Source: Streptomyces sp. NBC_01431 (lineage in GTDB: Bacteria; Actinomycetota; Actinomycetes; Streptomycetales; Streptomycetaceae). Taken from it: DNA of 64,000 bases. Of the stretch, positions 20,259 to 30,851 are shown one piece after another. Numbering within the stretch: the first letter of the stretch is position 1; every line of letters starts with the position of its first letter. The notes under the pieces are model-generated. The model did no database searches. It saw only the letters and a list, made by a program, of their open reading frames with translations, and had not been told where the DNA came from. The DNA lies in the NCBI RefSeq assembly GCF_036231355.1, contig NZ_CP109496.1:6634001-6698000 (forward strand). Reading direction: 5' to 3'. A program made the position numbers and the translations under genes.

Positions 20259-22927
20259 TGGAGTCGGCCGAGATTCGCCGCCGCTGGTTGAGCTTCTTCG
20301 AGGAGCGCGGGCACACCGTCGTCCCTTCGGCGTCGCTCATCGCGGACGACCCGACTCTGCTGCTCGTCAACGCGGGCATGGTCCCCTTCAAGCCGTACTT
20401 CCTCGGTGAGACCAAGCCGCCCGCCCCGCGCGCCACCAGCGTGCAGAAGTGCGTGCGCACGCCGGACATCGAAGAGGTCGGCAAGACCACCCGGCACGGC
20501 ACGTTCTTCCAGATGTGCGGCAACTTCTCCTTCGGCGACTACTTCAAGGAAGGCGCCATCAGCTACGCCTGGGAGCTGCTCACCAGCCCCGTGGCGGACG
20601 GTGGCTTCGGCCTGGAGCCGGAGAAGCTGTGGATCACCGTCTACCTGGACGACGACGAGGCCGAGCAGATCTGGCGCGACAAGATCGGCGTGCCGGCCGA
20701 GCGCATCCAGCGCCTGGGCAAGAAGGACAACTTCTGGTCCATGGGCGTGCCCGGACCGTGCGGCCCCTGCTCCGAGATCAACTACGACCGCGGCCCCGAG
20801 TTCGGCGTCGAGGGCGGCCCGGCCGTCAACGACGAGCGGTACGTGGAGATCTGGAACCTGGTCTTCATGCAGTACGAGCGCGGCGCCGGCGAGGGCAAGG
20901 AGGACTTCCCGATCCTCGGCGACCTGCCCTCCAAGAACATCGACACCGGCCTCGGCCTCGAACGCCTCGCGATGATCCTGCAGGGCGTGCAGAACATGTA
21001 CGAGACCGACACCCTGCGCGTGGTCATGGACAAGGCCACCGAGCTGACGGGCGTCCGCTACGGCGACAAGCACGAGTCCGACGTGTCGATGCGCGTGGTC
21101 GCCGACCACATCCGTACGTCCGTGATGCTCATCGGCGACGGTGTGACCCCGGGCAACGAGGGCCGCGGCTATGTGCTGCGCCGCATCATGCGCCGCGCCA
21201 TCCGCAACATGCGGCTCATGGGCGCCACCGGGCCGGTCGTCCAGGACCTGATCGACGTCGTGATCAACACGATGGGCCAGCAGTACCCGGAGCTCATCAC
21301 CGACCGCAAGCGTATCGAGACCGTCGCCGGCGCCGAGGAGGCCGCCTTCCTCAAGGCCCTGCGCGGCGGCACCAACATCCTCGACACCGCCATCACCGAG
21401 ACCAAGGCCACCGGTGGCACGGTCCTGGCCGGCGACAAGGCGTTCCTGCTCCACGACACCTGGGGCTTCCCGATCGACCTCACCCTGGAGATGGCCGCCG
21501 AACAGGGCCTCTCGGTGGACGAGGACGGCTTCCGCCGCCTGATGAAGCAGCAGCGCGACCAGGCCAAGGCCGACGCCAGGGCCAAGAAGACCGGCCACGC
21601 CGACCTGTCCGCCTACCGCGAGGTCGCCGACCGGTCCGGCGAGACCGACTTCACGGGCTACACCCACACCGGGAACGAGTCGACCATCGTCGGCCTGCTC
21701 GTCGACGGCGTGCCCTCACCCGCCGCCACCGAGGGCGACGAGGTCGAGGTCGTCCTCGACCGCTCGCCGTTCTACGCCGAGGGCGGCGGCCAGCTCGCCG
21801 ACCAGGGCCGCATCAAGCTCGACAGCGGCGCGGTCATCGAGGTCCGCGACGTACAGAAGCCGGTCCCCGGCGTCCACGTGCACAAGGGTGTCGTGCAGGT
21901 CGGCGAGGTCACGGTCGGCGCCGCCGCCTACGCCGCCATCGACACCAAGCGCCGCCGCGCCATCGCCCGCGCCCACTCCGCCACCCACCTCACCCACCAG
22001 GCGCTGCGCGACGCGCTCGGCCCGACGGCCGCCCAGGCCGGCTCCGAGAACTCGCCCGGCCGCTTCCGCTTCGACTTCGGTTCGCCCGCCGCCGTTCCCG
22101 GCACGGTCCTCACCGACGTCGAGCAGAAGATCAACGAGGTGCTCGCCCGCGAGCTGGACGTGCAGGCCGAGGTCATGTCGATCGACGAGGCCAAGAAGCA
22201 GGGCGCCATCGCCGAGTTCGGCGAGAAGTACGGCGAGCGGGTGCGCGTCGTGACCATCGGCGACTTCTCCAAGGAGCTGTGCGGCGGTACGCACGTGCAC
22301 AACACCGCCCAGCTGGGTCTGGTGAAGCTGCTCGGCGAGTCGTCCATCGGCTCCGGCGTGCGCCGCATCGAGGCCCTGGTCGGCGTCGACGCGTACAACT
22401 TCCTGGCCCGCGAGCACACGGTCGTCGCTCAGCTCCAGGAGCTGGTCAAGGGCCGTCCCGAGGAGCTTCCGGAGAAGATCTCCAGCATGCTCGGCAAGCT
22501 GAAGGACGCCGAGAAGGAGATCGAGAAGTTCCGCGCCGAAAAGGTGCTCCAGGCCGCCGCCGGTCTCGTGGACTCCGCCAAGGACGTCCGCGGTACGGCG
22601 CTGGTCACCGGGCAGGTGCCGGACGGCACCTCCGCCGACGACCTGCGCAAGCTGGTCCTGGACGTGCGCGGCCGCATCCCGGGCGACCGCCCGGCGGTCG
22701 TGGCGCTGTTCACCACGGCCAATGGCCGCCCGGTGACGGTCATCGCCACCAACGAGGCGGCCCGCGAGCGCGGTCTCAAGGCCGGTGAGCTGGTCCGTAC
22801 CGCCGCCAAGACCCTCGGCGGCGGAGGTGGCGGCAAGCCGGACGTCGCCCAGGGCGGCGGTCAGCACCCGGACGCGATCGGCGACGCCATCGACGCCGTC
22901 GAGCGCCAGGTAGCCGAGACCGCCTGA
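20258..22927 (+). CDS. alaS: Alanyl-tRNA synthetase
   Basis: AlaS (889 aa) charges tRNA-Ala and edits mischarged Ser/Gly. The class II catalytic core is in the first ~400 residues ([44 protein letters not shown]). The editing domain has the zinc motifs [11 protein letters not shown] and [11 protein letters not shown]-terminal coiled coil and the Gly-rich [15 protein letters not shown] tail of the C-Ala domain complete it. The length and motifs are standard. Start and stop are each overlapped by one base with the neighbouring genes, so translation is coupled. Confidence 0.97.
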   Translation: MESAEIRRRWLSFFEERGHTVVPSASLIADDPTLLLVNAGMVPFKPYFLGETKPPAPRATSVQKCVRTPDIEEVGKTTRHGTFFQMCGNFSFGDYFKEGAISYAWELLTSPVADGGFGLEPEKLWITVYLDDDEAEQIWRDKIGVPAERIQRLGKKDNFWSMGVPGPCGPCSEINYDRGPEFGVEGGPAVNDERYVEIWNLVFMQYERGAGEGKEDFPILGDLPSKNIDTGLGLERLAMILQGVQNMYETDTLRVVMDKATELTGVRYGDKHESDVSMRVVADHIRTSVMLIGDGVTPGNEGRGYVLRRIMRRAIRNMRLMGATGPVVQDLIDVVINTMGQQYPELITDRKRIETVAGAEEAAFLKALRGGTNILDTAITETKATGGTVLAGDKAFLLHDTWGFPIDLTLEMAAEQGLSVDEDGFRRLMKQQRDQAKADARAKKTGHADLSAYREVADRSGETDFTGYTHTGNESTIVGLLVDGVPSPAATEGDEVEVVLDRSPFYAEGGGQLADQGRIKLDSGAVIEVRDVQKPVPGVHVHKGVVQVGEVTVGAAAYAAIDTKRRRAIARAHSATHLTHQALRDALGPTAAQAGSENSPGRFRFDFGSPAAVPGTVLTDVEQKINEVLARELDVQAEVMSIDEAKKQGAIAEFGEKYGERVRVVTIGDFSKELCGGTHVHNTAQLGLVKLLGESSIGSGVRRIEALVGVDAYNFLAREHTVVAQLQELVKGRPEELPEKISSMLGKLKDAEKEIEKFRAEKVLQAAAGLVDSAKDVRGTALVTGQVPDGTSADDLRKLVLDVRGRIPGDRPAVVALFTTANGRPVTVIATNEAARERGLKAGELVRTAAKTLGGGGGGKPDVAQGGGQHPDAIGDAIDAVERQVAETA

Positions 22928-23391
22928 TGCGACGAGGACGCCGACTGGCGATCGATGTCGGGGACGCCCGGATCGGGGTCGCCTCGTGCGACCCCGACGG
23001 GGTGCTCGCCACGCCGGTGGAGACCGTGCCGGGACGCGACGTCCCGGCCGCCCACCGGCGGCTGCGGCAGCTCGTCGCCGAGTACGAACCGATCGAGGTG
23101 GTCGTCGGACTGCCCCGCTCCCTCAACGGGGGCGAGGGCCCGGCCGCGGCCAAAGTCCGCCTGTTCGCCCGGGAGTTGGCGCGCGGCATCGCCCCCGTCG
23201 GGGTGCGTCTCGTGGACGAACGGATGACGACGGTGAGCGCGAGCCAGGGGCTGCGCGCCTCGGGCGTGAAGTCCAAGAAGGGCCGATCCGTCATCGACCA
23301 AGCCGCCGCGGTGATCATTCTTCAGACCGCTCTTGAGGCCGAACGGGTGTCGGGTAACGCCCCCGGGGAAGGCGTCGAAGTGGTTATCTGA
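22927..23391 (+). CDS. ruvX: Putative pre-16S rRNA nuclease RuvX (YqgF)
   Basis: This 154-aa RNase H-fold protein shows the YqgF motifs LAIDVGDARIGVASCDP, VVVGLPRSLNG and VRLVDERMTTVSA, plus the terminal acidic DQAAAVIILQ. Family members trim the 5' end of 16S rRNA. The ATG overlaps the alaS stop by one base. An alaS-ruvX-mltG-aroE order is usual for actinobacteria. Confidence 0.93.
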   Translation: MRRGRRLAIDVGDARIGVASCDPDGVLATPVETVPGRDVPAAHRRLRQLVAEYEPIEVVVGLPRSLNGGEGPAAAKVRLFARELARGIAPVGVRLVDERMTTVSASQGLRASGVKSKKGRSVIDQAAAVIILQTALEAERVSGNAPGEGVEVVI

Positions 23392-23492
23392 TCGCGATAC
23401 GGTAACGTTCCGCGCGATGCGGAGGCATTCGAACAGTCGCCGCACAGCACAAGAGGCGGACCGTCCGGATGCCTCGCGGCTCTAGGGGACCG

Positions 23493-25238
23493 ATGACTGA
23501 GTATGGCCGGGGCGCAGGCTCCGAACCGTGGCACCCAGAGGACCCCCTCTACGGGGACCAGGGGTGGGGAGCGCAGCAGGCTGCCTCCGGTCAGGCTCCG
23601 CACGGCGGCCAGCAGCAGCCGCAGCACCAGCAGCAGTACTACCCGCAGGACCAGTACGCGCCCCAGCCGCAGGAGCAGTACGTCCCGCAACCTCAGGGCC
23701 AGTACGTCCCGCAGCCGCACTACGCCGAGCAGCCCCAGCAGGGCTACCCGCAGCAGCAGTACCCGGCGCAGCCGCACTATCCGGACCAGTACGCGCAGCA
23801 ACCCCAGCAACCCCAGCAACCCCAGCAGTACAACGGGGGCTGGGACACCGGTCAGCAGGCCGCCATGCCGTACGCGGGTCACCAGGCCGACCCGTACAAC
23901 GACGGCTACGCGGGCGAGAGCCACGACTTCTACGGCACGCCTGAGGCGTATCCGCCGCCGCAGCCGCCCGGCCAGCGTCAGGCGCCCGTCGTCCCCGAGG
24001 TCCCCGAGCAGGGCCAGGAGTGGGACGCGGAGGCCGAGCCGGAGGAGGAGAAGCACCCGTTCTTCACCGGCGTTGGCGACAGCGAAGGCGAAGACGACGA
24101 CCCGCGCGAGTCCCGCCGCGGCGGCCGTGACCGGCGGGGCAAGACCAAGAACAAGAAGAAGGGCAAGAGCGGCCGCGCCTGCCTGGTCCTGACGGTCATC
24201 TTCGCCGTGGGCGTGGGCGGAGTCGGCTATGTCGGCTACGAGTTCTACCAGAGCAAGTTCGGCGCGGCCCCCGACTATGTGGGCGAAGGGTCCGGCGAGA
24301 CGGTCACCGTCGAGGTGCCGACGGGCGCGGGTGGCTCCGAGATCGGCCAGCTCCTCAAGCAGGCCGGTGTCGTCAAGAGCATCGACGCTTTCGTCCAGGC
24401 CCAGAACGACAACCCCAAGGGCAAGACGATCCAGGCCGGCGCCTACACGTTGAAGAAGGGCATGTCCGCGGCCAACGCGGTCGCCCTCATGCTCAATCCG
24501 AGCAGCCGTAACGCGCTCATCATTCCCGAAGGCAAACGCGACGCGTGGGTCTACGAGCAGATCGACAAGCGGCTCGGCGTCCCCGATGGAACCACCAAGA
24601 ACGTCGCCTTCAAGAGCGCCGACAGCCTCGGCCTGCCCGACTGGGCCAAGGGCCACAAGAACGTCAAGGACCCGCTGGAAGGTTTCCTGTACCCGGCGAG
24701 CTACCCCGTCGCCAAGGGCATGAAGCCCGAGGACGTACTGCGGAAGATGGTCAACAGGGCCAGCTCGGAGTACGGCAAGCAGGATCTGGCTGCGGAGGCC
24801 AGGAAGCTCGGGCTCGAAGGCCCGTGGCAGGTCATCACCGTCGCCAGCCTCGTGCAGGCCGAGGGCAAGACCCACGACGACTTCACCAAGATGGCCGAGG
24901 TCGTCTACAACCGCCTCAAGCCGGACAACACCCAGACCAACCAGAAGCTCCAGTTCGACTCGGCGTACAACTACCTCACCGGCAAGAGCAACATCAAGAT
25001 CGGTCTGGCCGAGATCAACAGCAACCCGGACCCGTACAACACGTACAAGTGGCGGGGCCTGACACCCGGACCCATCGGCAACCCGGGCAGCGAGGCGCTG
25101 GCCGCCGCGCTCAGCCCGACGAACGAGGGCTGGATGTACTTCGTGGCCACGGACGGTGAGCAGAAGACCGAGTTCGCCAAGACCCTTCCCGAATTCAACA
25201 AGCTGAAGGAAAAGTTCAATGGCCAGTCCGGCCAGTGA
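23493..25238 (+). CDS. mltG: Endolytic murein transglycosylase MltG (YceG-like)
   Basis: This 581-aa membrane protein cleaves nascent peptidoglycan glycan strands. Residues 1-~160 form an unusual cytoplasmic region of Gln/Pro/Tyr repeats (QYVPQPQ-type units), followed by acidic and basic stretches. One membrane helix lies at ~229-250, then a LysM-like portion and the YceG catalytic domain, in which E457 (VQAEGKTHDDF) aligns with the catalytic Glu. The ATG at 23493 (MTEYGRG), preceded by AGGGGA, is preferred over an ATG at 23469. The end overlaps aroE by 20 bases. Confidence 0.92.
   Translation: MTEYGRGAGSEPWHPEDPLYGDQGWGAQQAASGQAPHGGQQQPQHQQQYYPQDQYAPQPQEQYVPQPQGQYVPQPHYAEQPQQGYPQQQYPAQPHYPDQYAQQPQQPQQPQQYNGGWDTGQQAAMPYAGHQADPYNDGYAGESHDFYGTPEAYPPPQPPGQRQAPVVPEVPEQGQEWDAEAEPEEEKHPFFTGVGDSEGEDDDPRESRRGGRDRRGKTKNKKKGKSGRACLVLTVIFAVGVGGVGYVGYEFYQSKFGAAPDYVGEGSGETVTVEVPTGAGGSEIGQLLKQAGVVKSIDAFVQAQNDNPKGKTIQAGAYTLKKGMSAANAVALMLNPSSRNALIIPEGKRDAWVYEQIDKRLGVPDGTTKNVAFKSADSLGLPDWAKGHKNVKDPLEGFLYPASYPVAKGMKPEDVLRKMVNRASSEYGKQDLAAEARKLGLEGPWQVITVASLVQAEGKTHDDFTKMAEVVYNRLKPDNTQTNQKLQFDSAYNYLTGKSNIKIGLAEINSNPDPYNTYKWRGLTPGPIGNPGSEALAAALSPTNEGWMYFVATDGEQKTEFAKTLPEFNKLKEKFNGQSGQ
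23799..23825 (+). repeat. Three tandem 9-bp units within mltG
   Basis: CAACCCCAG is repeated three times without change, encoding QPQ QPQ QPQ inside the low-complexity N terminus of MltG. It is a likely site of length variation by slippage. Confidence 0.8.
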
Positions 25239-26061
25239 GGGCGCGCGCCGGGCGGCTGTGCTCGGCTCGCCCATCGCGCACTCGCTCTCCCCGGTCCTGC
25301 ACCGGGCCGCGTACGCCGAACTCGGCCTCGGCCACTGGTCTTACGACCGCTTCGAGGTGGACGAGGCCGGGCTCCCCGGCTTCGTCGCGGAACTCGACGC
25401 GTCCTGGGCGGGGCTCTCGCTCACGATGCCGCTGAAGCGGGCGGTCATCCCGCTGCTCGACGGCATCAGCGACACGGCGGCCTCGGTCGAGGCGGTCAAC
25501 ACCGTCGTCCTCACCCATGACGGGCGCCGCCTCGGCGACAACACCGACATCCCCGGCCTGGTCGCAGCCCTGGACGAACGAGGCGTGAGCAAGGTGGAGT
25601 CCGCCGCCGTCCTCGGCGCGGGCGCGACCGCCTCCTCGGCGCTCGCCGCGCTCGCGCGGATCTGCGCCGGCCCGGTCACCGCGTACGTCCGCAGCGAGGC
25701 GCGGGCCGCGGAGATGCGGGGCTGGGGCGAGCGGCTCGGCGTCGACGTCCGTACCGCCGACTGGTCGCGCGCGGCGGAGGCCTTCGAGGCGCCGCTCGTC
25801 ATCGCCACCACCCCGGCCGGCACCACCGACGCCTTGGCCGCGGCCGTCCCCGAGCACCCCGGCACCCTCTTCGACGTGCTGTACGAACCGTGGCCGACGC
25901 CGCTCGCAGCCGCCTGGGCCGGGCGCGGCGGAGCGGTGGTCGGCGGGCTCGACCTCCTCGTGCACCAGGCGGTGCTCCAGGTCGAGCAGATGACGGGGTG
26001 CGCGAGCGCTCCGCTGGAGGCGATGCGCAAGGCGGGCGAGGCGGCACTGGCAGGCCGCTGA
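25219..26061 (+). CDS. aroE: Shikimate dehydrogenase
   Basis: AroE (280 aa) reduces 3-dehydroshikimate to shikimate with NADPH. The N-terminal substrate domain has [17 protein letters not shown] and the catalytic Lys K73 in [10 protein letters not shown], with the partner Asp in GDNTDIPGL. The Rossmann part has [14 protein letters not shown]. The ATG overlaps mltG by 20 bases and is preceded by AAGGAAAAG. It is separated from the aroC-K-B-Q block by 244 bases containing a repeat-like element. Confidence 0.94.
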   Translation: MASPASEGARRAAVLGSPIAHSLSPVLHRAAYAELGLGHWSYDRFEVDEAGLPGFVAELDASWAGLSLTMPLKRAVIPLLDGISDTAASVEAVNTVVLTHDGRRLGDNTDIPGLVAALDERGVSKVESAAVLGAGATASSALAALARICAGPVTAYVRSEARAAEMRGWGERLGVDVRTADWSRAAEAFEAPLVIATTPAGTTDALAAAVPEHPGTLFDVLYEPWPTPLAAAWAGRGGAVVGGLDLLVHQAVLQVEQMTGCASAPLEAMRKAGEAALAGR

Positions 26062-26118
26062 GCCCGGCGGGGTTGCCGACCTGCGTCGGACGCGCCGCAC
26101 GCACGGGGGTGCGTCACC

Positions 26119-26175
26119 TACAGGGGCGCGCGGAACCGCGCGAGCGGCCCACGACGGCCCGCACCTGCCCGGATC
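26119..26175. repeat. Streptomyces-type intergenic repeat (GGGGCGCG...CGCGCGA...CACGACGGCCCGCA)
   Basis: From CAGGGGCGCGCGGAACC on, this segment closely resembles the frequent Streptomyces intergenic element that runs GGGGCGCGGGGAACTGCGCGA...CCACGACGG-CCCGCA. It lies between aroE and aroC. The resemblance is from memory, and only one copy occurs in this window. Confidence 0.55.
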
Positions 26176-26305
26176 ACAGTCCGCCTGCTGGACCACGGCC
26201 CGGCCCACCGTCCGGGACGTGGGAGGATCAGGGGTGGCGGGCCAGGGCCGCGCACCCCGGCCGCGCCGTAGTGGTACAAGGACGCGCGAGCAACGAGGAG
26301 CACCG

Positions 26306-27490
26306 TTGAGCAGGCTGCGCTGGCTGACCGCTGGGGAATCCCACGGACCCGCACTTGTCGCGACGCTGGAGGGCCTTCCCGCCGGCGTACCGATCACCAC
26401 GGAGATGGTGGCCGACCACCTGGCCCGGCGGCGGCTCGGCTATGGACGCGGCGCCCGCATGAAGTTCGAGCGCGACGAGGTGACCTTCCTCGGCGGCGTC
26501 CGGCACGGTCTGACCATGGGCTCGCCCGTCGCGGTCATGGTCGGGAACACCGAGTGGCCCAAGTGGGAGCAGGTCATGTCGGCCGACCCGGTGGACCCCG
26601 AGGTCCTCGCCGAACTGGCCCGCAACGCCCCGCTGACCCGGCCCCGGCCCGGCCACGCCGACCTCGCTGGCATGCAGAAGTACGGCTTCGACGAGGCCCG
26701 CCCGATCCTGGAGCGCGCCAGTGCCCGGGAGACCGCCGCCCGCGTCGCGCTCGGCGCGGTCGCCCGCTCCTACCTCAAGGAGACGGTCGGCATCGAGATC
26801 GTCTCGCACGTCGTGGAGCTGGCCGCGGCCAAGGCGCCGTACGGCGTCTACCCGACCCCCGCCGACGTCGAGAAGCTGGACGCCGACCCGGTGCGCTGCC
26901 TGGATGCGGACGCGTCGAAGGCGATGGTCGCCGAGATCGACCAGGCCCACAAGGACGGCGACACTCTCGGCGGAGTCGTCGAGGTGCTCTCCTACGGAGT
27001 GCCGGTCGGCCTCGGCTCGCACGTGCACTGGGACCGGCGTCTGGACGCCCGGCTCGCCGCCGCCCTCATGGGCATCCAGGCCATCAAGGGCGTCGAGGTC
27101 GGCGACGGCTTCGACCTGGCCCGGGTGCCCGGCTCGCAGGCCCACGACGAGATCGTGAACACCGCCGAGGGCGTCAAGCGCACCTCCGGCCGCTCCGGCG
27201 GCACCGAGGGCGGCCTGACCACCGGTGAACTGCTGCGCGTACGGGCCGCCATGAAGCCCATCGCGACCGTGCCGCGCGCGCTCGCCACCATCGACGTCGC
27301 CACCGGCGAGGCCGCCAAGGCCCACCACCAGCGCTCCGACGTGTGCGCCGTACCGGCCGCGGGCATCGTCGCCGAGGCCATGGTCGCGCTCGTCCTGGCG
27401 GACGCGGTCGCCGAGAAGTTCGGCGGCGACAGCGTGGCCGAGACCCGCCGCAACGTCCGCTCGTACCTCGACAACCTGCAGATCCGGTGA
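26306..27490 (+). CDS. aroC: Chorismate synthase
   Basis: AroC (394 aa) forms chorismate from EPSP using reduced FMN. It begins [22 protein letters not shown] and carries the signatures [29 protein letters not shown] and [24 protein letters not shown]. The TTG at 26306 is the only start giving the family N terminus, and GAGGAG sits at 26295-26300. It overlaps aroK by four bases (GTGA), and the following three aro genes are joined the same way. Confidence 0.96.
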   Translation: MSRLRWLTAGESHGPALVATLEGLPAGVPITTEMVADHLARRRLGYGRGARMKFERDEVTFLGGVRHGLTMGSPVAVMVGNTEWPKWEQVMSADPVDPEVLAELARNAPLTRPRPGHADLAGMQKYGFDEARPILERASARETAARVALGAVARSYLKETVGIEIVSHVVELAAAKAPYGVYPTPADVEKLDADPVRCLDADASKAMVAEIDQAHKDGDTLGGVVEVLSYGVPVGLGSHVHWDRRLDARLAAALMGIQAIKGVEVGDGFDLARVPGSQAHDEIVNTAEGVKRTSGRSGGTEGGLTTGELLRVRAAMKPIATVPRALATIDVATGEAAKAHHQRSDVCAVPAAGIVAEAMVALVLADAVAEKFGGDSVAETRRNVRSYLDNLQIR

Positions 27491-28005
27491 GCACCGGACC
27501 GCTGGTCGTCCTGGTCGGCCCGATGGGCTCCGGCAAGTCCACCGTGGGCGCGCTGCTGGCCGAGCGGCTCGGTGTGCCCTACCGGGACACCGACGCCGAC
27601 ATCGTGGCCGCCGAGGGCCGGGAGATCTCGGACATCTTCATCGAGGACGGCGAGCCGCACTTCCGCGACCTGGAGCGTGCCGCTGTGCGGGCCGCGCTCG
27701 CCGAGCACACGGGGGTGCTGTCCCTCGGCGGCGGCGCGATCCTCGACGCCTCGACGCGCGCGCTGCTCGCGCCGCATCCCGTGGTCTATCTGTCGATGGA
27801 CGTGGAGGAGGCCGTCAAGCGCGTCGGCCTGAACGCCGCCCGGCCGCTCCTCGCCGTCAATCCGCGCCGGCAGTGGCGCGAGCTGATGGACGCGCGCCGC
27901 CATCTGTACACCGAAGTCGCCCGTGCGGTCGTCGCGACCGACGAGCGCACGCCCGAAGAGGTCGCCCAGGCGGTCCTCGACGCACTGGAGTTGAAGGACG
28001 CATGA
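27487..28005 (+). CDS. aroK: Shikimate kinase
   Basis: AroK (172 aa) phosphorylates shikimate at the 3-OH. The P-loop GPMGSGKST occupies residues 11-19, the shikimate-binding [18 protein letters not shown] follows, and the [11 protein letters not shown] segment is the conserved GGG region. The GTG start at 27487 overlaps the aroC stop, and its own stop overlaps the aroB start. Confidence 0.96.
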   Translation: MSTGPLVVLVGPMGSGKSTVGALLAERLGVPYRDTDADIVAAEGREISDIFIEDGEPHFRDLERAAVRAALAEHTGVLSLGGGAILDASTRALLAPHPVVYLSMDVEEAVKRVGLNAARPLLAVNPRRQWRELMDARRHLYTEVARAVVATDERTPEEVAQAVLDALELKDA

Positions 28006-29096
28006 CGGAGCAGGCACCCACCCGGATCCAGGTCGGCGCCACGGCCGGGACGGACCCGTACGACGTGCTCGTCGGCCGCAACCTGCTGGGCGAACTGGCC
28101 GGGCTCATCGGCGACAAGACCCAGCGGGTCGCGATCATCCACCCGGAGGCGCTGGCCGGTACCGGCGACGCGATCCGCTCGGACCTCGCGTCCGAGGGCT
28201 ACGAAGCCATCGCCATCCAGGTCCCGAACGCCGAGGAGGCCAAGACCGCCGAGGTCGCCGCCTACTGCTGGAAGGCGCTCGGCCAGTCCGGCTTCACCCG
28301 CACCGATGTCGTCATCGGCGTGGGCGGAGGCGCCACCACCGACCTCGCGGGCTTCGTCGCGGCCACCTGGCTGCGCGGGGTGCGCTGGATCTCGGTGCCG
28401 ACCACCGTGCTCGGCATGGTGGACGCGGCCGTCGGCGGCAAGACCGGCATCAACACCGCCGAGGGCAAGAACCTCGTCGGCGCCTTCCACCCGCCCATCG
28501 GCGTCCTGTGCGACCTCGCCGCGCTGGACTCGCTGCCGGTCCACGACTACGTGTCCGGCATGGCCGAAGTCATCAAGAGCGGCTTCATCGCCGACCCGGT
28601 CATCCTCGACCTCATCGAGGCCGACCCGGCCGGCGCCCGCACCCCCGAGGGCCCGTACACCGCCGAGCTGATCGAGCGCTCCATCCGGGTCAAGGCCGAC
28701 GTGGTCTCCAGCGACCTGAAGGAATCGGGCCCGCGCGAGATCCTCAACTACGGCCACACCCTCGCGCACGCCATCGAGAAGAACGAGCGCTACAAGTGGC
28801 GGCACGGCGCGGCCGTGTCCGTCGGCATGGTCTTCGCGGCCGAACTCGGCCGCCTGGCAGGGCGGTTGGATGACGCCACCGCCGACCGGCACAGCGCCAT
28901 CCTGGAGTCCGTGGGCCTGCCGCTCACCTACCGCGGCGACCAGTGGCCCAAGCTCCTGGAGAACATGAAGCTGGACAAGAAGTCCCGCGGCAACCTGCTC
29001 CGCTTCATCGTCCTGGACGGCCTCGCCAAGCCGTCCGTCCTGGAGGGCCCGGACCCGGCGGTGCTGCTCGCCGCGTTCGGCGAGGTCTCCGCGTGA
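28002..29096 (+). CDS. aroB: 3-dehydroquinate synthase
   Basis: AroB (364 aa) cyclises DAHP to 3-dehydroquinate, using NAD+ and a divalent metal. Motifs are [47 protein letters not shown] and the metal ligands in EVIKSGF and [11 protein letters not shown]. The ATG at 28002 overlaps the aroK stop by four bases, and its stop overlaps aroQ by four. Confidence 0.97.
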   Translation: MTEQAPTRIQVGATAGTDPYDVLVGRNLLGELAGLIGDKTQRVAIIHPEALAGTGDAIRSDLASEGYEAIAIQVPNAEEAKTAEVAAYCWKALGQSGFTRTDVVIGVGGGATTDLAGFVAATWLRGVRWISVPTTVLGMVDAAVGGKTGINTAEGKNLVGAFHPPIGVLCDLAALDSLPVHDYVSGMAEVIKSGFIADPVILDLIEADPAGARTPEGPYTAELIERSIRVKADVVSSDLKESGPREILNYGHTLAHAIEKNERYKWRHGAAVSVGMVFAAELGRLAGRLDDATADRHSAILESVGLPLTYRGDQWPKLLENMKLDKKSRGNLLRFIVLDGLAKPSVLEGPDPAVLLAAFGEVSA

Positions 29097-29545
29097 GCCG
29101 GCGGGTGTTCGTCCTCAACGGCCCGAACCTCGGCCGCCTCGGCTCCCGCGAGCCGGACGTCTACGGCGCCACCACGTACGCGGGTCTGGTCGAGGTGTGC
29201 GAGGAACTCGGCAAGGAACTCGGCTTCGAGGTGTCGGTCCGCGAGACCAACGACGAGGGTGAACTCGTGCGCTGGCTGCACGAGGCCGCCGATGGCCGGA
29301 TTCCGGTGGTCATCAACCCGGGCGCGTTCACCCACTACTCGTACGCGATGCGAGACGCGGCCGCTCAGCGCACCGCGCCCCTCATCGAGGTGCACATCTC
29401 CAACCCGTACGCCCGTGAGGCATTCCGCCACACCTCGGTGATCGCGCCGGTCGCGACCGGCACCGTCGCGGGCTTCGGCATCGGCTCCTACCGGCTGGCC
29501 CTGCGCGCGCTCGCCGGCGAACTCGCCGACGACAGCCACGGCTGA
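29093..29545 (+). CDS. aroQ: Type II 3-dehydroquinate dehydratase
   Basis: AroQ (150 aa) is the dodecameric type II enzyme that dehydrates 3-dehydroquinate. The conserved [17 protein letters not shown] holds the catalytic Tyr (Y24) on its flexible loop; [27 protein letters not shown] and [13 protein letters not shown] follow. It is the last gene of the aroC-K-B-Q chain and is followed by a strong hairpin. Confidence 0.96.
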   Translation: MSRRVFVLNGPNLGRLGSREPDVYGATTYAGLVEVCEELGKELGFEVSVRETNDEGELVRWLHEAADGRIPVVINPGAFTHYSYAMRDAAAQRTAPLIEVHISNPYAREAFRHTSVIAPVATGTVAGFGIGSYRLALRALAGELADDSHG

Positions 29546-29562
29546 CGGGCACTGTCGCCGCT

Positions 29563-29592
29563 CCCCGGCCGTTCACACTGTGACGGCCGGGG
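29563..29592 (+). terminator. Terminator of the aro operon
   Basis: A perfect 10-bp stem CCCCGGCCGT/ACGGCCGGGG encloses a bulged T and a 3-bp CAC/GTG inner stem with loop ACT. It starts 17 bases after the aroQ stop. Confidence 0.8.
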
Positions 29593-29676
29593 GAGGTACG
29601 GTTCTGCACCGGGCCGTCCGCCGCCGACGGGCGCCCGACCAGCGCCAGTTGCCTGTACGAGACGGAGTGGCACCGG

Positions 29677-30624
29677 ATGCAACACGCAGGGGGGGCTCCA
29701 CTGCCGCCGCCCCACGCCCCGGGGCAGCCCCCGCACGACTGGGCCCAGGGGACCGAGCCCGAGCGGACGACCGCGCTGCGGCCGGGCGCGCCCACGGCCG
29801 GGCCGACCGTCCCGATCCCGCAGCCGCCGCCGTACCAGCCCGGCCCCCCGCGGCCGGAGCCGACGACCGCACAGCTCCCCGCGCCCCCACACCCGCCGGC
29901 CCCGGCCCCGCATCACGCCGGGGCTCCGCAGCCGCCCGGTCAGGGCTGGCACGGACCGGCGCCCCAGCACGCTTCGGCGCGCCCGCCGTCCCGCGACACC
30001 ACCGGTCATGTCGCCCTGCCGCCCGGTGGCCCCGTCCCGCTGCCCCAGGCGCCCGAGGGGACCGGGGCGACGACGCTCGCGGTGCTGCTCATCGGCCCGG
30101 CCGGGGCCGGGAAGACGACCGTGGCGCGGTACTGGGCCCAGCACCGCCGCGTGCCGACCGCGCACATCAGCCTCGACGACGTACGCGAATGGGTGTGTTC
30201 GGGGTTCGCCGACCCGCAGTCGGGCTGGAACGACCATTCCGAGGCCCAGTACCGCCTCGCCCGCCGCACCTGCGGCTTCGCCGCGCGCAACTTCCTGGCC
30301 AACGGCATCTCCTGCATCCTTGACGACGCCGTGTTCCCCGACCGGCCGGTCGTGGGTCTCGGCGGCTGGAAGCGGCACGTGGGTCCGGGCCTGCTGCCGG
30401 TCGTGCTCCTGCCGGGCCTCGAAGTGGTCCTGGAGCGCAACGCGGAGCGCAGCGGCAACCGCCGCCTGTCGGACGAGGAGGTCGCCGGCATCCACGGCCG
30501 CATGGCCGGCTGGTACGGCTCGGGCCTGCCGATCATCGACAACTCCCAGTACGACGTCCCCACCACGGCCCGCCTCCTGGACGACGTCCTGGCCCGAACC
30601 ATCGCCAGCCCCCCGAGCTGGTAG
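29677..30624 (+). CDS. P-loop ATP-binding protein, kinase-like, with Pro-rich N terminus
   Basis: This 315-aa protein has ~125 residues of Pro/Ala/His-rich, probably disordered sequence followed by a P-loop domain. Walker A is GPAGAGKTT (G140-T148), with SLDDVREWVCSGF as the nucleoside-kinase-like second motif and ERNAERSGNRRLSDEEV as a lid-like region. This resembles the zeta-toxin/polynucleotide-kinase-like AAA_33 group. The substrate is unknown. It stands alone between two hairpins. The ATG at 29677 has GGAG upstream. Confidence 0.8.
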   Translation: MQHAGGAPLPPPHAPGQPPHDWAQGTEPERTTALRPGAPTAGPTVPIPQPPPYQPGPPRPEPTTAQLPAPPHPPAPAPHHAGAPQPPGQGWHGPAPQHASARPPSRDTTGHVALPPGGPVPLPQAPEGTGATTLAVLLIGPAGAGKTTVARYWAQHRRVPTAHISLDDVREWVCSGFADPQSGWNDHSEAQYRLARRTCGFAARNFLANGISCILDDAVFPDRPVVGLGGWKRHVGPGLLPVVLLPGLEVVLERNAERSGNRRLSDEEVAGIHGRMAGWYGSGLPIIDNSQYDVPTTARLLDDVLARTIASPPSW

Positions 30625-30645
30625 CGGGCTCGAAAACGAGCCCGC
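30624..30645 (+). terminator. Terminator of the P-loop protein gene
   Basis: A perfect 9-bp stem GCGGGCTCG/CGAGCCCGC with loop AAAA begins at the last base of the stop codon. Confidence 0.75.
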
Positions 30646-30851
30646 GCAGGACAACACCCGGGCCGGCCGATAACCGGGCCCGTCCGGCACCTGAGGACAG
30701 GGCGCCGGGGCTGCCGGGGCCGGCCGAGCGGGGCAACCCCGAGCCCGTCCGGCGACCGAGAACGGACCGACTCCCGGACCGACTCCCGGGGCGGCCCCCG
30801 GTCGGACGCGCTCGGACAGCCAACCCCCGCCCGCGCTCATACGCTCAAGTC

